Source of the DNA: Treponema bryantii
Lineage (GTDB): Bacteria; Spirochaetota; Spirochaetia; Treponematales; Treponemataceae
DNA length: 64,000 bases
Assembly (NCBI RefSeq): GCF_900113965.1
Contig: NZ_FORI01000001.1
Location: forward strand, 565,620 to 629,619
Reading direction: 5' to 3'
Below, piece after piece: positions 7,144 through 17,096 of this stretch. A program made the translations under genes and the position numbers. The notes below the pieces were generated by a model. It was not told where the DNA came from. It worked only from the letters and a program-made list of their open reading frames with translations, and did no database searches. Position 1 is the first letter of the stretch; every line of letters starts with the position of its first letter.

Positions 7144-10100
7144 ATGGCTAATGGTTTAATCTTAAAGAAGGCACAGAATGCAATTACTGCTCACGACTGG
7201 ACTACCGCAGCTAGATTGTACAAGCAGCTTTTGCGTGGCGACGAAGGCAATGTAGAATATCTTTCGCAGCTGGGAAGCATCTATGTACGTGCAGGACAGG
7301 ATGATAAAGCAATTCCTTATTATGAGCAGATAATTACCTTTAATCCAGATAATACTCAGGCAATGGTAAGCCTTGGAGGAATTTTCCGCCGCCTTAAGCG
7401 CTATGAAGATTCGGTAAACATTCTGCATAAGGCGCAGGATATTTCTAACAACGATGCCTCAATAAGCTATAGCCTTGGTTTTACTTACAAAGAGATGGGC
7501 GACTATGATGATGCCATTGATGCCTTTGAATCCGTTATTTCCCGAAACCCCGACGACGTTCTGGCTCACAATCACCTTGGTGCAATCTATTTCACTCAGA
7601 AAGATTATCAGAAAGCAATTTCAACTTATAAGCGTGGACTTCAGGTAGACCAGAATCACCCGATCTTAAATTTCAATCTTGCTCATGTTTATGAAAAGAT
7701 GAAAAATTATCCGGAAGCTGTTCGCTGTTATGAAGTAGCTCTCAAAACTCGTCCGGGCTGGCTCGAAGCTATCCGTGACTTCAGTGAACTTCTGATTCAC
7801 TGTCAGGATACAAAGCAGGCCCAGGAGCTTGTTGAACAGTCAATTAAACTTCACCCGGATGATGTTGAACTTCTGTGCATTCTTGGCCGCATCTATCTGA
7901 ATCAGTTTGATTATGATAATGCCACAAAGACTTTTAAGCGCGCAGAAGATCTTAAGAACAACGATATCAATATTCTGCTCGGACTTTCAAAATCTCTTGA
8001 AAAGGGAATGAAGATTGAGCCGGCTATGGAAAAGATTCTGGATGCAGTTGATCTTGAACCGGAAAATCTTGATGTATGCAAACAGTATGCTCATATTCTT
8101 CTTTCTGCCCAGAAGTATGATAAGGCGCTTGATCTGATTCAGACAATTGATGAAAAGGCCGACGGAAAAGATTTGCAGATTCTCGATCTTTACGGACAGT
8201 ATTTTGTTTGCCGTGGTGATGAAGAAGCTGCTGAAGCATATTTCAATAAAATCAGAAAACTTGATCATAGCTACAAGGATTATATGATTAATGCTGCTGA
8301 CCGTTATATTCAGACTGGAAATTACGAGAAGGCAGAAGAGATGGCCGGCAAGTTTGTTGAGAGCCGCCCTAATATGCCGGAGGGCTACAATCTTCTTGGA
8401 ACAATTAACACTGCCCGCGGTGAATTGAACAAAGCCAAGGAAGAATATGAAAAGGGAATCTCTTTAAAGAATCCTAATGTTTATGCTGTTAAGCAGCTTG
8501 AGAAAATTCATAAAGAGATGGCGGCTAATCAGCAGATTTATAATGACACTGAAATGCCGATTGAAGTTGATGCAGACCAGCTTACAGAGGAAGAAGGCGG
8601 CAACCTTACAAATTCTGAGGAGCAGGGCAATCTGATTGATAATGATGAAAATACAGATGATCAGGTAGACGCTTTGATGGCCAGCGGAAGTGATGAAGAA
8701 GATGAACTTCCGGATATTAGCAGCCTCGAAGCAACTCCTCCTATTGAACAGGCGCTTACTGGCGAGGACGGTGAGTTCTGGGAAGATTTTGATGATGATC
8801 CTGATGCCCCAGAGCGCCCTGTTGAAGAAGAGGAAGAGCCATACGACGAGAATGAAGAAAATTCTGACCTCATGTCTATGATGACTCCGGATGCTGCAGA
8901 AAAAGGTCCGAGTCTTGAAAGTGGACTTGCAGAAGATTCTGATGATTTTGATTTTGGTGATTTTGAAGATGCCGGTGCTAATGGTCCGATTGAGGATGCG
9001 CCAACGGCTGCGGGCGGTGAAGTTGCCGGAGAGCCTGCTGCTGACGGTGAGGCTGTGCCTGCTGAGGCAGAAGGTGCGATGACAGAACCTGCCGGTGCGG
9101 CTGCTGAGCCTGAGCCGGAAAGTCCGGTGGTTGAGCCTGTCGAAACCACAGCAGAACCATCTCCTGCTGTCTCTAAAGAAGATATGGCAGAAGCACAGCA
9201 GATGATGAATGACTTAAAGCAGCAGCAGAAAGAACTTGAACTTCAGCAGCGTGAACTTGCGCTCCAGCAGAAAGAGTTTGAAAATGAACTCAAGCAGGAA
9301 AATGAAAAGATGATTCAGGAGTCTGTTGAAAAGGCTGTTGAAGAAGCAGTAGAAGAAAAACTCGCCGGTTATGATTTGCAGCCGGAAGTAACTGAGGAAC
9401 CGGAAGTCGAAGAAGAGCCTGTGACCGAGGTTGCAGAACCTGAGTTCGCCGAGACTGAACCGGAGTCTGAAATCTCCGAGGACACCGAGGCCCCTGCCGC
9501 CGAGGAAGAAATCCCATCAGATGATTTCGACCTTGAACTTTATGATGATGATTTTACAGAAACTGGTTTCGGAGACGAGATTTCTGAAGAAGAAAATATT
9601 CTGGCAGAAGAAGCTGCCCTTGATGGATTAAATCCAGAGGAAGAAGAAATGAGTTTGGAAGATTCAGAAGAAGTTATTGATGAAACAGAGGCACCGGTAA
9701 CAGAAGATACTGCCGTTGAAGCTGACAATACGGTGGTTGCGGTCCCTGAGCCTGTCGAAGGGGGCGAAACCACCGCAGACACCGAGCCTGCCGCCGAGTC
9801 TGACCCAGACACCATGTTACTCTCCGATGATGACGATTACAGTTCTGCGCTCTTTGTCACCGTTGACGAAATGACAGCTCTCTGCGGAGGCAGTGAAGAG
9901 CCGGTAACTCCATCTGTAGAAGAAGAATACAAAGCTCCAGCCGAACCATCACTCATTGCAGATGATGAGCTTACAGACGAAAGCTTTGTAACAGCAGATG
10001 ACATGCTCGACAAAATCGGCCGCATCTTAAATGACGACGATCTTAAAAAGAGCTGCTCAGCCGAGCTTGAACTCTTCAAGAAACTCAGAACTCTTTCAAG

Positions 10101-10434
10101 CTTCCTTCCGGAAAAAGAAAAGAACTCGTTTGACTGCTGCCGCATGAGAATGGTAATTGAATACATCATTCAGAAAATGTCTGGAAAGCCTGGACTTCTC
10201 ATAACTGCAGAGTCGCTCATTAAGTCTGGAGTTCTCGGCGAAGAATATAACCGCCAACTCGAAGACTGCTGCGAAGAAGATTTGAGCAACGACCTTGTTC
10301 GCCATGTAATTCAGGATATGAAGAAACTTGCACAGGGCCTTGAAGACAAAGAACTTTGCAACGCACTTTGCGTAAGTGCCGACAATATTCTTGAGCAGAT
10401 TGCACTTATAGATCAGCAGGTTGCCATTTTCTAA
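7144..10434 (+). CDS. Large acidic TPR protein with coiled coil and conserved C-terminal domain
   Basis: 1096 residues. Residues 1-470 are tandem tetratricopeptide repeats (for example GDYDDAIDAFESVISRNPDD and KNYPEAVRCYEVALKTRPG). Residues about 475-960 are highly acidic and Ala/Pro-rich, interrupted by a Gln-rich coiled coil at about 680-745 (QQQKELELQQRELALQQKEF). The last 130 residues (from about 965) are folded-looking and rich in Cys and Leu. There is no signal peptide, so it is probably cytoplasmic. AGGGG precedes the ATG. Two family-A repeats are translated in frame inside the acidic linker (VVEPVETT near residue 662 and VPEPVEGGETT near residue 867). A scaffold role is inferred only from the repeats. 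Confidence 0.88.
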   Translation: MANGLILKKAQNAITAHDWTTAARLYKQLLRGDEGNVEYLSQLGSIYVRAGQDDKAIPYYEQIITFNPDNTQAMVSLGGIFRRLKRYEDSVNILHKAQDISNNDASISYSLGFTYKEMGDYDDAIDAFESVISRNPDDVLAHNHLGAIYFTQKDYQKAISTYKRGLQVDQNHPILNFNLAHVYEKMKNYPEAVRCYEVALKTRPGWLEAIRDFSELLIHCQDTKQAQELVEQSIKLHPDDVELLCILGRIYLNQFDYDNATKTFKRAEDLKNNDINILLGLSKSLEKGMKIEPAMEKILDAVDLEPENLDVCKQYAHILLSAQKYDKALDLIQTIDEKADGKDLQILDLYGQYFVCRGDEEAAEAYFNKIRKLDHSYKDYMINAADRYIQTGNYEKAEEMAGKFVESRPNMPEGYNLLGTINTARGELNKAKEEYEKGISLKNPNVYAVKQLEKIHKEMAANQQIYNDTEMPIEVDADQLTEEEGGNLTNSEEQGNLIDNDENTDDQVDALMASGSDEEDELPDISSLEATPPIEQALTGEDGEFWEDFDDDPDAPERPVEEEEEPYDENEENSDLMSMMTPDAAEKGPSLESGLAEDSDDFDFGDFEDAGANGPIEDAPTAAGGEVAGEPAADGEAVPAEAEGAMTEPAGAAAEPEPESPVVEPVETTAEPSPAVSKEDMAEAQQMMNDLKQQQKELELQQRELALQQKEFENELKQENEKMIQESVEKAVEEAVEEKLAGYDLQPEVTEEPEVEEEPVTEVAEPEFAETEPESEISEDTEAPAAEEEIPSDDFDLELYDDDFTETGFGDEISEEENILAEEAALDGLNPEEEEMSLEDSEEVIDETEAPVTEDTAVEADNTVVAVPEPVEGGETTADTEPAAESDPDTMLLSDDDDYSSALFVTVDEMTALCGGSEEPVTPSVEEEYKAPAEPSLIADDELTDESFVTADDMLDKIGRILNDDDLKKSCSAELELFKKLRTLSSFLPEKEKNSFDCCRMRMVIEYIIQKMSGKPGLLITAESLIKSGVLGEEYNRQLEDCCEEDLSNDLVRHVIQDMKKLAQGLEDKELCNALCVSADNILEQIALIDQQVAIF
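9125..9149. repeat. Family-A repeat inside the TPR gene, copy 3
   Basis: CGGTGGTTGAGCCTGTCGAA followed by ACCAC: near-identical to the reverse complement of copy 1, translated as VVEPVETT. It keeps the reading frame and lies in the low-complexity linker, where an insertion would be tolerated. Confidence 0.85.
9731..9775. repeat. Family-A repeat inside the TPR gene, copy 4 (long form)
   Basis: A 45-base insertion (15 codons) matching the reverse complement of the long-form copy at 3599-3643 in almost every base. It is translated as VVAVPEPVEGGETT. The length is a multiple of three, so the frame is kept. Confidence 0.85.
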
Positions 10435-10458
10435 GCAGATTCTCGTGAATCCTTCTTA

Positions 10459-10487
10459 ATGACAAGTCTGCCGTTAAAAGCTATATT
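10459..10487 (+). promoter_or_regulatory. Promoter for a probable leaderless barrel-protein mRNA
   Basis: ATGACA (10459-10464), a 17-bp spacer and TATATT (10482-10487), then six bases and the ATG at 10494. There is no Shine-Dalgarno between them. The geometry is identical to that upstream of clpP and the Na/Pi cotransporter. Confidence 0.5.
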
Positions 10488-10493
10488 GAATAT

Positions 10494-12173
10494 ATGAAAA
10501 ATAATTTTCGTATATTTGGTATAGCTTTTTTTCTTTTATTCACACCACTTTATTCACAGTCATTAAACAGTTCACAGGTTCTTCCGCCAGAGCATTGGAT
10601 TTATGATTATCTTAAAATACTTGGAATGGAAAATAAGACAGTTTGCTTTAATGAAAATTCCATGATGACTGTTTCTGAAATCAGATTTTATTTTGAACAG
10701 ATTGATGAAGATGCTCTTTCGGAATCCGGAAAAAGACTATACGAAGAAGCAGAAAATTTTCTTTATGAAAATGACAGCCTTATAGACCTCACTCCTTTTA
10801 GATTTGATATCGGTATGAAGTTAAATGGTGAAGGCTATTATAAATCATCAGATGAGATTCCATGGAATTTCCGTTACAACTACAAAGACAATTTTGCAAT
10901 CTTTCCGATTAAGGCTGCCTTTTCTGATTACGTAACTCTTGAAACAGATCCGTTTGTTGGCAAGGCTCATTACGGTTCATATAGAAATGAAAATTACACA
11001 AACTTCCCTTATCGAGAAGGCGATTTTGAATTTCTTTTCCCACGCTTTTCTTACGGTTCAGTTGCCGGAGCATTTAATGGCTGGGGCGCAAATATTCATA
11101 TTGGTAAGCAGGGCTTTCAGATTGGTGATACAAAAATTGGAAGTGTAATTTACAACAAGACATTTGAAACAGACTCTTATATCAATCTGAATCTTTTTTC
11201 AAAATATTTTAAATACTCAATGGATATAAGTCAGATTTCCAATGATAAGTGGTTTTATATTCATCAGTTTACAGTGCGCCCTCATAAGACTTTTAAGATT
11301 TCTGTTCTTGAAGGTTCTATGCTGAACGCTCCTTTTGAAATCCGCTATCTGAATCCTCTGATGATAATGCATCAGTATTCTTCATGGACAGAATATGATG
11401 ATGATGGAAAAATGGGCATTTATGGTGAAAATCATTTCTGCGCTTATCTTGCAGGACTTTTTGACTGGCAGCCTTTTGAAAATCTGAGAATCTATGGTCT
11501 GTATGCTCAGAATGAACTTCAGCTTCCACAGGAAAGAACCAGAACAGGCATTCTCGTGCCGGACAGTCTTGGTGGCCAGCTTGGTGTAGAAGTAAATGTG
11601 CCGTTTAAGGGCGGTTACTGGAAGGGCTTTACCGAGGCAATTTATACTTCTCCATATCTTTATGTAAAACAGAATCCGGAAAGTTCACTTTATCGTGAGC
11701 GTGGAGATAATCTTGTAAGTGACAGAATTCTTTCATGGGTAGGTTCTCCTTTTGGCCCGGACAGCTTTGGTGTAAAAGCCGGCGCGGGTTACGAACTTCC
11801 AAGAAAGTGGTCTGCAAACTTAGGATATTTCTTCCTTGCCAAGGGTGAAAATGGTTTTGAAATTTTTGATTCAAAAACTGATAATGATGGGTACTACACT
11901 TATTACCCATATGTGTATTACAGACGTAATCAGGGTGGCGCAGACGGTCAGGAAAAATACGATGAAGCCTATGCCGCCGCCCGCAATATGTGGCTTTCTG
12001 GAATCCCAATGTATGTAAATCAGATTTCTTTGGAAGGCGAATATTATCTGAATTCTAAATTTTCTACCTCTGCACGAACAATCTACTCGTTTATTTTCAA
12101 TGCGGGGCACGAAAAAGGCCGTTTTGTTCACGGTGTTGAATTTGCCATTTCTTTGTCTTATACTCTTTTGTAA
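10494..12173 (+). CDS. Outer-membrane beta-barrel protein (paralogue 1 of the pair)
   Basis: 559 residues. A signal peptide (about residues 1-22, ending SQS) is followed by an N-terminal helical module starting PPEHWIYDYLKILGMEN, then alternating aromatic/polar strands ending in a C-terminal Leu-rich strand (FAISLSYTLL), typical of an outer-membrane barrel. It is clearly paralogous to the protein at 14219: HWIYD, the TVSE...F.QID segment, SE.GK..YE.AE, AEL/ANIHIGRQG, ..LEG and RYLNPL are shared in the same order. The overall pattern resembles Wzi-type capsule-assembly barrels, but that assignment is tentative. First gene of a three-barrel cluster. Confidence 0.75.
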   Translation: MKNNFRIFGIAFFLLFTPLYSQSLNSSQVLPPEHWIYDYLKILGMENKTVCFNENSMMTVSEIRFYFEQIDEDALSESGKRLYEEAENFLYENDSLIDLTPFRFDIGMKLNGEGYYKSSDEIPWNFRYNYKDNFAIFPIKAAFSDYVTLETDPFVGKAHYGSYRNENYTNFPYREGDFEFLFPRFSYGSVAGAFNGWGANIHIGKQGFQIGDTKIGSVIYNKTFETDSYINLNLFSKYFKYSMDISQISNDKWFYIHQFTVRPHKTFKISVLEGSMLNAPFEIRYLNPLMIMHQYSSWTEYDDDGKMGIYGENHFCAYLAGLFDWQPFENLRIYGLYAQNELQLPQERTRTGILVPDSLGGQLGVEVNVPFKGGYWKGFTEAIYTSPYLYVKQNPESSLYRERGDNLVSDRILSWVGSPFGPDSFGVKAGAGYELPRKWSANLGYFFLAKGENGFEIFDSKTDNDGYYTYYPYVYYRRNQGGADGQEKYDEAYAAARNMWLSGIPMYVNQISLEGEYYLNSKFSTSARTIYSFIFNAGHEKGRFVHGVEFAISLSYTLL

Positions 12174-12178
12174 GACTT

Positions 12179-14203
12179 ATGAAAAAATTATTATTTCTTC
12201 CGATTCTTTTACTCTGCGGCATGCTTTATGCCCAGACAAATGCAACAGTTTCTCTTGATAATGATGTTTATAACCTCCTTAACAGTATAGAACTTAGAGG
12301 TTATTGTTCAGCTCTTTCGCCTGTAAAGCCTTATACAGAAAAGTATATTGTAGAAAGACTCGAAGAGGCTGCTGCCTATCTTGATGAAAATTATGATGAA
12401 GATCAGCTTGCTGCTCAGAAGAAAATCATTGCTGAATACCTTGAACGTTTTGAGCATGAAGAAGGTTTGAATCTTCTGGCTCTTTCTTATAGAAAAGAAG
12501 GCGATGTTCTTGGAGTGCCTGTTTCTATTGAAGTAAATGATTATTTTAATACAGAACTTTCTGCAGGCTTCTACAATAATAACGACCTGAATTCTTTTGC
12601 CTTTAATATTTATAATCTTGCTGATTTTTCGGGTGATCTTGGTGAGCACATTTCCTACAGAAATCAGACTTTCCTTGGAGCAACTAAAGTTCCTTTGACT
12701 AAGGTTGGCGAATACAATATCGGTTACTGGTATTCGTCAACATATAATAATCCAAAAGATTTTGATAGTTCAGAGCCGAAGCCCGATGACATAAATAATT
12801 ATGAATATCGTTGTACTCAGTCTCCACGCACTATAAATATTTTCAAAAATTACGCATATCTTCCTTACAGCTACAATAAATTCTGGGACGGTTCTACCTA
12901 CGAATTTGAAGATGGAATAAATGCCGGCGGTCTTGGCCCATGGCCTTACAAGGCATCTCTTGCCTTTGGAATGAAGGGTGAAATCAGAGGTGTCTTCCTT
13001 AATGACATTGTTGAAGTTGCTGCCGGCCGTATCAACCGCGAATGGGCTGGAATGGATGACGGAGCTTCTCTTGTTTTGAATGCAAACGCACGACCTTTCT
13101 TTGCCGGTGAATTGATTCTCAGACCTTTCAAATGGCTTTCTTTAAAGAGTATGACTGGTGTTCTCGAAATGCCAAACCGTGGCGATATGCTTTCGAATGC
13201 TTACTATCCTGTAGATGAAGATGGAAAAGACACAAGAAGCGATATGGAAAAAAATAATTATAATGATGATGAATACAAAGATTATCATTATTTCCAGAAT
13301 GCCTTCTCTATTGCCGAACTTGATTTAGACTTTAAGTATGTTCATCTTGATTTTGGAAGTTCATGTGTATGGCCAAAGCGTTTTGAACTTGGTTATTCTT
13401 TCCCATTGATTGATAGAGTTGTTTATCAGAATGATGTTGGAGATTACGATAACCTTGCTTTATTCGGAAATATGAAAATCCGTTATCCTGGAGTTGGATA
13501 CGGCTGGTTCTCTTTCTATCTTGATGAGCTTAATGCCTTCCTTACAAAATTCTGGAAAAACACACGCGCTATGTATGCCTTCCAGCTTGGTGGAAAACTT
13601 GCCCTTCCACAAGCAGTGCCATACGGAAACTTCTCTTTCAGATACACAAGAGTTGAACCTTACTGTTATACCCACCAGTCAATTAATGGAACTCCATGGT
13701 ATGCAGGTTATATCAACGAAAATTATTCAAACAACGGATATCCTATTGGTTATTATCTCCAGCCAAACTCAGATGAAATTCTCCTGAAGTTTGACTGCAA
13801 ACCTGATGCTAATTCCACATCTGCCTTCCAGTATCAGTTGATTCGTCATGGTGCAGATTTTGGTGATAAGTCTATTCCTGGAAGTAACCTTTATTCTGAG
13901 CTTCCTCGCCGTGGTCGTGGTGAATTAAGAAAGAACTTCCTTTTTGATGGAGCTTATGAATGGTCTCACATCTGGGCTCTTTCTGGTTCTTACAAAATCA
14001 AGGCAAAGCTTCCTATGAAAGTTTCTCTTACAGCCGGCGTAGTTTATGATTACTTCACTTCAATTGAAGGTGAGTCTGTAAGCATTTATGAATGCGATGA
14101 CCGCTTTAGTGTAAACGAAGATAATTTCTATGTGAATGAAGGAGATTATCAGTCTTCGGTTGGTGGTGTAGTAACTCTGGCAATCACACTCTTTGGAAGA
14201 TAA
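12179..14203 (+). CDS. Outer-membrane beta-barrel protein, Wzi-like N-terminus
   Basis: 674 residues; signal peptide about residues 1-19 (LLFLPILLLCGMLYAQ). Residues 20-95 form a helical module (LDNDVYNLLNSIELRGYCSA) like the N-terminal region of Wzi-type and related spirochete barrels. The rest is rich in Tyr, Phe, Asn and Gly with alternating strands, ending VVTLAITLFGR. It starts five bases after the previous stop, so translation is probably coupled. It shares general architecture with its two neighbours but little direct identity by eye. Likely an outer-membrane porin or surface-polymer protein; the substrate is unknown. Confidence 0.72.
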   Translation: MKKLLFLPILLLCGMLYAQTNATVSLDNDVYNLLNSIELRGYCSALSPVKPYTEKYIVERLEEAAAYLDENYDEDQLAAQKKIIAEYLERFEHEEGLNLLALSYRKEGDVLGVPVSIEVNDYFNTELSAGFYNNNDLNSFAFNIYNLADFSGDLGEHISYRNQTFLGATKVPLTKVGEYNIGYWYSSTYNNPKDFDSSEPKPDDINNYEYRCTQSPRTINIFKNYAYLPYSYNKFWDGSTYEFEDGINAGGLGPWPYKASLAFGMKGEIRGVFLNDIVEVAAGRINREWAGMDDGASLVLNANARPFFAGELILRPFKWLSLKSMTGVLEMPNRGDMLSNAYYPVDEDGKDTRSDMEKNNYNDDEYKDYHYFQNAFSIAELDLDFKYVHLDFGSSCVWPKRFELGYSFPLIDRVVYQNDVGDYDNLALFGNMKIRYPGVGYGWFSFYLDELNAFLTKFWKNTRAMYAFQLGGKLALPQAVPYGNFSFRYTRVEPYCYTHQSINGTPWYAGYINENYSNNGYPIGYYLQPNSDEILLKFDCKPDANSTSAFQYQLIRHGADFGDKSIPGSNLYSELPRRGRGELRKNFLFDGAYEWSHIWALSGSYKIKAKLPMKVSLTAGVVYDYFTSIEGESVSIYECDDRFSVNEDNFYVNEGDYQSSVGGVVTLAITLFGR

Positions 14204-14218
14204 TAAAAGGTAACTAAA

Positions 14219-15958
14219 TTGAAAAAGATTATTCAACTGCTGATTGTATCAGTTTTATTTTCTGCACTTTCTTTTGCGCAGGTTTATAGTGCACAGCAGG
14301 CAATTCCGGCAGGCCACTGGATTTATGATGCTCTTTATTACATGAATCTTGAGCAGAAAAAATCTTCAACTCTGGATAATGCACCGTTAACTGTTTCTGA
14401 ACTGTATCTTAATTTTCAGCAGATTGATAGGGAAAGTCTTTCTGAGGCAGGTAAAGTTATTTACGAAACTGCTGAAAGTTTTTTTGAGCGAAAGAAATTC
14501 CTTTTTGATTTCAACGGGGCAAAGTTTACAGCAAATGCAATTTTGAATCCTGTTGGTGTAATCCGAACTAATCCTGATGTAGACTGGACTTATGCTTCAG
14601 CATATACAGATGCCGGAACTAATTATGTTTCTACTTCGGCAATGGGAACAGTTTACACAGAGCCTGTTGCAGTTTTTCCTTTCATCCTTGATTTTGGTGA
14701 AATTGCTTATATCAGTGTAGAGCCTTATGCAGGCGCTGGTCCTTTCTGGTCTCTTACTTCAGATTTTTATGCAACAAACATTCCGACCGGAAATAACGGT
14801 GCGGAGTTTTTTATGTGGCCGCTCAATGCAAATGCTTCAATTGGTAAGTGTTTTGGCGGCTGGGGTGCAGAGCTTAATGTTGGTCGCCAGGGACTTGAGG
14901 TTGGCCGCACACAAACAGGAAGCATTCTTTACAATTCAACCTTCCAGACAGATTTTTATGCCCAGCTGAATCTCTATTCTCCAAGAATAAAATACACAAT
15001 GGATGTTGCACAGGTTGATATTTCACGTTTCTACTACATGCACTCTGCAGAAATAGTTCCTTTCAGCTGGCTTAAGCTTGGTATTCTTGAAGGAACTCTT
15101 GTAGACGGTGACTTTGAACTTCGCTATCTGAATCCTCTTTTGTTTATGCATGCCTTCTCTGGCTGGAGACAGTATGCCAGTGATGATGAAAAAACGAATT
15201 ATGGCGAAGCTCATTACTGCGCATACTTTGGCTGGTCGTTTGACATTACTCCATGTAAGTATTTGAGAATTTATGGAATGTATGCTCAGAATGAAATTCA
15301 GTCTTCTGTAGAATTAAATAATGATGAAGATTATTCTGTTCCAGATTCTTTTGCTTATCAGCTTGGAACTGAAGTTTCTCTTCCTGTAGGCGAGGGCTAT
15401 CTTACATCAGCTCTTGAAGGAATCTATACAACTCCGTTCTGTTATCTTAAGCAGACTCAGGCAGCTTCACTTGCACGCGTTCGTGAAAACAGTGACGCCC
15501 CATATGCTGCCGGAAGAATTGCAAGTTGGATTGGCACTCCGTTTGGCCCAGATGCTTTGGGCGGAGAACTTTCTGCAAAATATGAGGTTCCTGAAAAGTT
15601 TAATGCAGGACTCAAATATCTTTTTATGGCTCACGGAACTAATTCATTTGGTTTGTTTAATACGAAAAATCCAAATCATGAAGAGCTTGAATATTATTAC
15701 CCTCAGGCAATCTATCTTCAGGATAAAGAAGATGGAATTAATTCTGCTGAGAAAACCCGTGCAATGCGTTCTAACAGCCTTACCGAAACAGTTCAGTACA
15801 CAAACAGAATTACTCTTTCCGGCGAATATTATTTTATGCGTAATTTAAGTGCGGGCGGGGCTGCGGCCTATACTTTTGTATTGAATAATAAAGGCCATGG
15901 CGGAGAGTTCGCACATGGCCTCGAATTCACAGTGAATGCAAAGTATTCTATATTTTGA
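14219..15958 (+). CDS. Outer-membrane beta-barrel protein (paralogue 2 of the pair)
   Basis: 579 residues with a TTG start supported by AAAGG at 14206-14210. Signal peptide to about residue 21 (FSALSFAQ). The paralogy to the protein at 10494 runs through the whole length: HWIYD at the start, the QID and YETAE helices, GGWGAELNVGRQGLEVGRTQ, GILEGTLVDGDFELRYLNPL, RIYGMYAQNE and a C-terminal barrel strand. The stop codon overlaps the convergent peptidase gene by 11 bases. Probably one transcription unit with 10494 and 12179. Confidence 0.75.
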   Translation: MKKIIQLLIVSVLFSALSFAQVYSAQQAIPAGHWIYDALYYMNLEQKKSSTLDNAPLTVSELYLNFQQIDRESLSEAGKVIYETAESFFERKKFLFDFNGAKFTANAILNPVGVIRTNPDVDWTYASAYTDAGTNYVSTSAMGTVYTEPVAVFPFILDFGEIAYISVEPYAGAGPFWSLTSDFYATNIPTGNNGAEFFMWPLNANASIGKCFGGWGAELNVGRQGLEVGRTQTGSILYNSTFQTDFYAQLNLYSPRIKYTMDVAQVDISRFYYMHSAEIVPFSWLKLGILEGTLVDGDFELRYLNPLLFMHAFSGWRQYASDDEKTNYGEAHYCAYFGWSFDITPCKYLRIYGMYAQNEIQSSVELNNDEDYSVPDSFAYQLGTEVSLPVGEGYLTSALEGIYTTPFCYLKQTQAASLARVRENSDAPYAAGRIASWIGTPFGPDALGGELSAKYEVPEKFNAGLKYLFMAHGTNSFGLFNTKNPNHEELEYYYPQAIYLQDKEDGINSAEKTRAMRSNSLTETVQYTNRITLSGEYYFMRNLSAGGAAAYTFVLNNKGHGGEFAHGLEFTVNAKYSIF

Positions 15959-17096
15959 TAATTCTAGAATGTGAAATTACCTCGTTACCGTCTTCGGTAA
16001 TGAGGACATCATTCTCAAGACGAGTACCACCAATCTCTACATCATAAAGACCAGGCTCACAAGTCAAAATCATTCCAGGTTTAAAAAGCATGTCTGAAGT
16101 TGCACGCATATTTACGCGTGGAGGCTCGTGAATCTCAAGACCTACTGCGTGGCCCAATCCATGAGGCATCTTGCGTTTTGCAGCGGCGAATACTGAATCA
16201 CATTTTTTAGCTGCATCAATAATTGGCTTTCCAGGTTTGTAAAGCTTGAGTGCTTCATCATAAGCCTTCTGTACCAGTTCAAGCTGTTTTTCCTGTTCTT
16301 TTGTTAAAGGTCCCTTTGCAACTGTAAGAGTTGTATCGCTTGTGTAGCCGTTGTAAACAACGCCAAAGTCCAGAATAGAAAGTCCCTGTGCAGGCCATTC
16401 TGCTGCAGTGTAGCCAGGGAAGGCGTGAATTGCAAAGCTGCGTGAAGGACCTGCGGCAAGAGTATCAAAACCTGTGCGCTGACATCCGTTTTCACGGAGC
16501 ATCCTTTCAATCAAAAGTGCAACATCAGTTTCTGTTTTGATTTTTCCTGTTTTGATATCAGCTTCAATTTTGTCGATGATGAGGTCGCCAACGCGGGCTG
16601 CTTCTTTTGTACATTCAATTTCGTACTCATCTTTAAGCATACGGCAATCCATTACAAATTTGTGAAGTCCGTCTTCCTTGCAGCGGCAGTCATAATTTTC
16701 AAGCGCATCAATAAACTTAAGATAATCTGGATAAGTAAGATAAGGTGGAAGTTCTACCTTGCTGTTATCTCCATGAGTGTAGCAGGCATTCAAAATTGCC
16801 TTTACTGCATCCTTTGCTTCGTTCTTGTAGCGCATGTATGGAACAAGCTTGTCGTAGAATGCATTCATCTTTGCAAGGTTTTCATCCCAGGCAATGAGTA
16901 CGCTGTAGCCGTCGCTGAATACAACGAGTACTGCATCATTTGCATGATTTGTGTAGTAAGCAACAGCAGGATCGCGGTGCTCTTCGCTGTCTACGAATAC
17001 ACAGGCACCTGTACCTGTTTCGCGCATTTTAGCTGCCAGTATATTACGGCGGTTGCGATAGATTTTTTCAAGTTCTTCTTTTGTGTAAGTTTTCAT
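15948..17096 (-). CDS. M24 family metallopeptidase (Xaa-Pro aminopeptidase type)
   Basis: 382 residues: an N-terminal creatinase-like domain (residues 1-130) and a C-terminal pita-bread peptidase. The metal ligands are visible: the two Asp in LDFGVVYNGYTSDTT, the His in MPHGLGHAVGLEIHE, Glu in LTCEPGLYD and Glu in GTRLENDVLIT. It removes N-terminal residues before proline, or acts as a related dipeptidase, in the cytoplasm. It follows murJ with a four-base ATGA overlap, so the two are translationally coupled. Confidence 0.9.
   Translation of the reverse strand: MKTYTKEELEKIYRNRRNILAAKMRETGTGACVFVDSEEHRDPAVAYYTNHANDAVLVVFSDGYSVLIAWDENLAKMNAFYDKLVPYMRYKNEAKDAVKAILNACYTHGDNSKVELPPYLTYPDYLKFIDALENYDCRCKEDGLHKFVMDCRMLKDEYEIECTKEAARVGDLIIDKIEADIKTGKIKTETDVALLIERMLRENGCQRTGFDTLAAGPSRSFAIHAFPGYTAAEWPAQGLSILDFGVVYNGYTSDTTLTVAKGPLTKEQEKQLELVQKAYDEALKLYKPGKPIIDAAKKCDSVFAAAKRKMPHGLGHAVGLEIHEPPRVNMRATSDMLFKPGMILTCEPGLYDVEIGGTRLENDVLITEDGNEVISHSRIIKI

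Noticed and set aside
8661..9815. Long Ser-rich minus-strand ORFs opposite the TPR gene
   Set aside because: They mirror the Glu/Asp-rich and Ala-rich coding strand; no start signals and no recognisable domain.
15948..15958. Convergent overlap of stop codons as a sign of a misassembled end
   Set aside because: Both genes end with normal C-termini; an 11-base convergent overlap is common in compact genomes, as with the 4-base overlap at 52216-52219.
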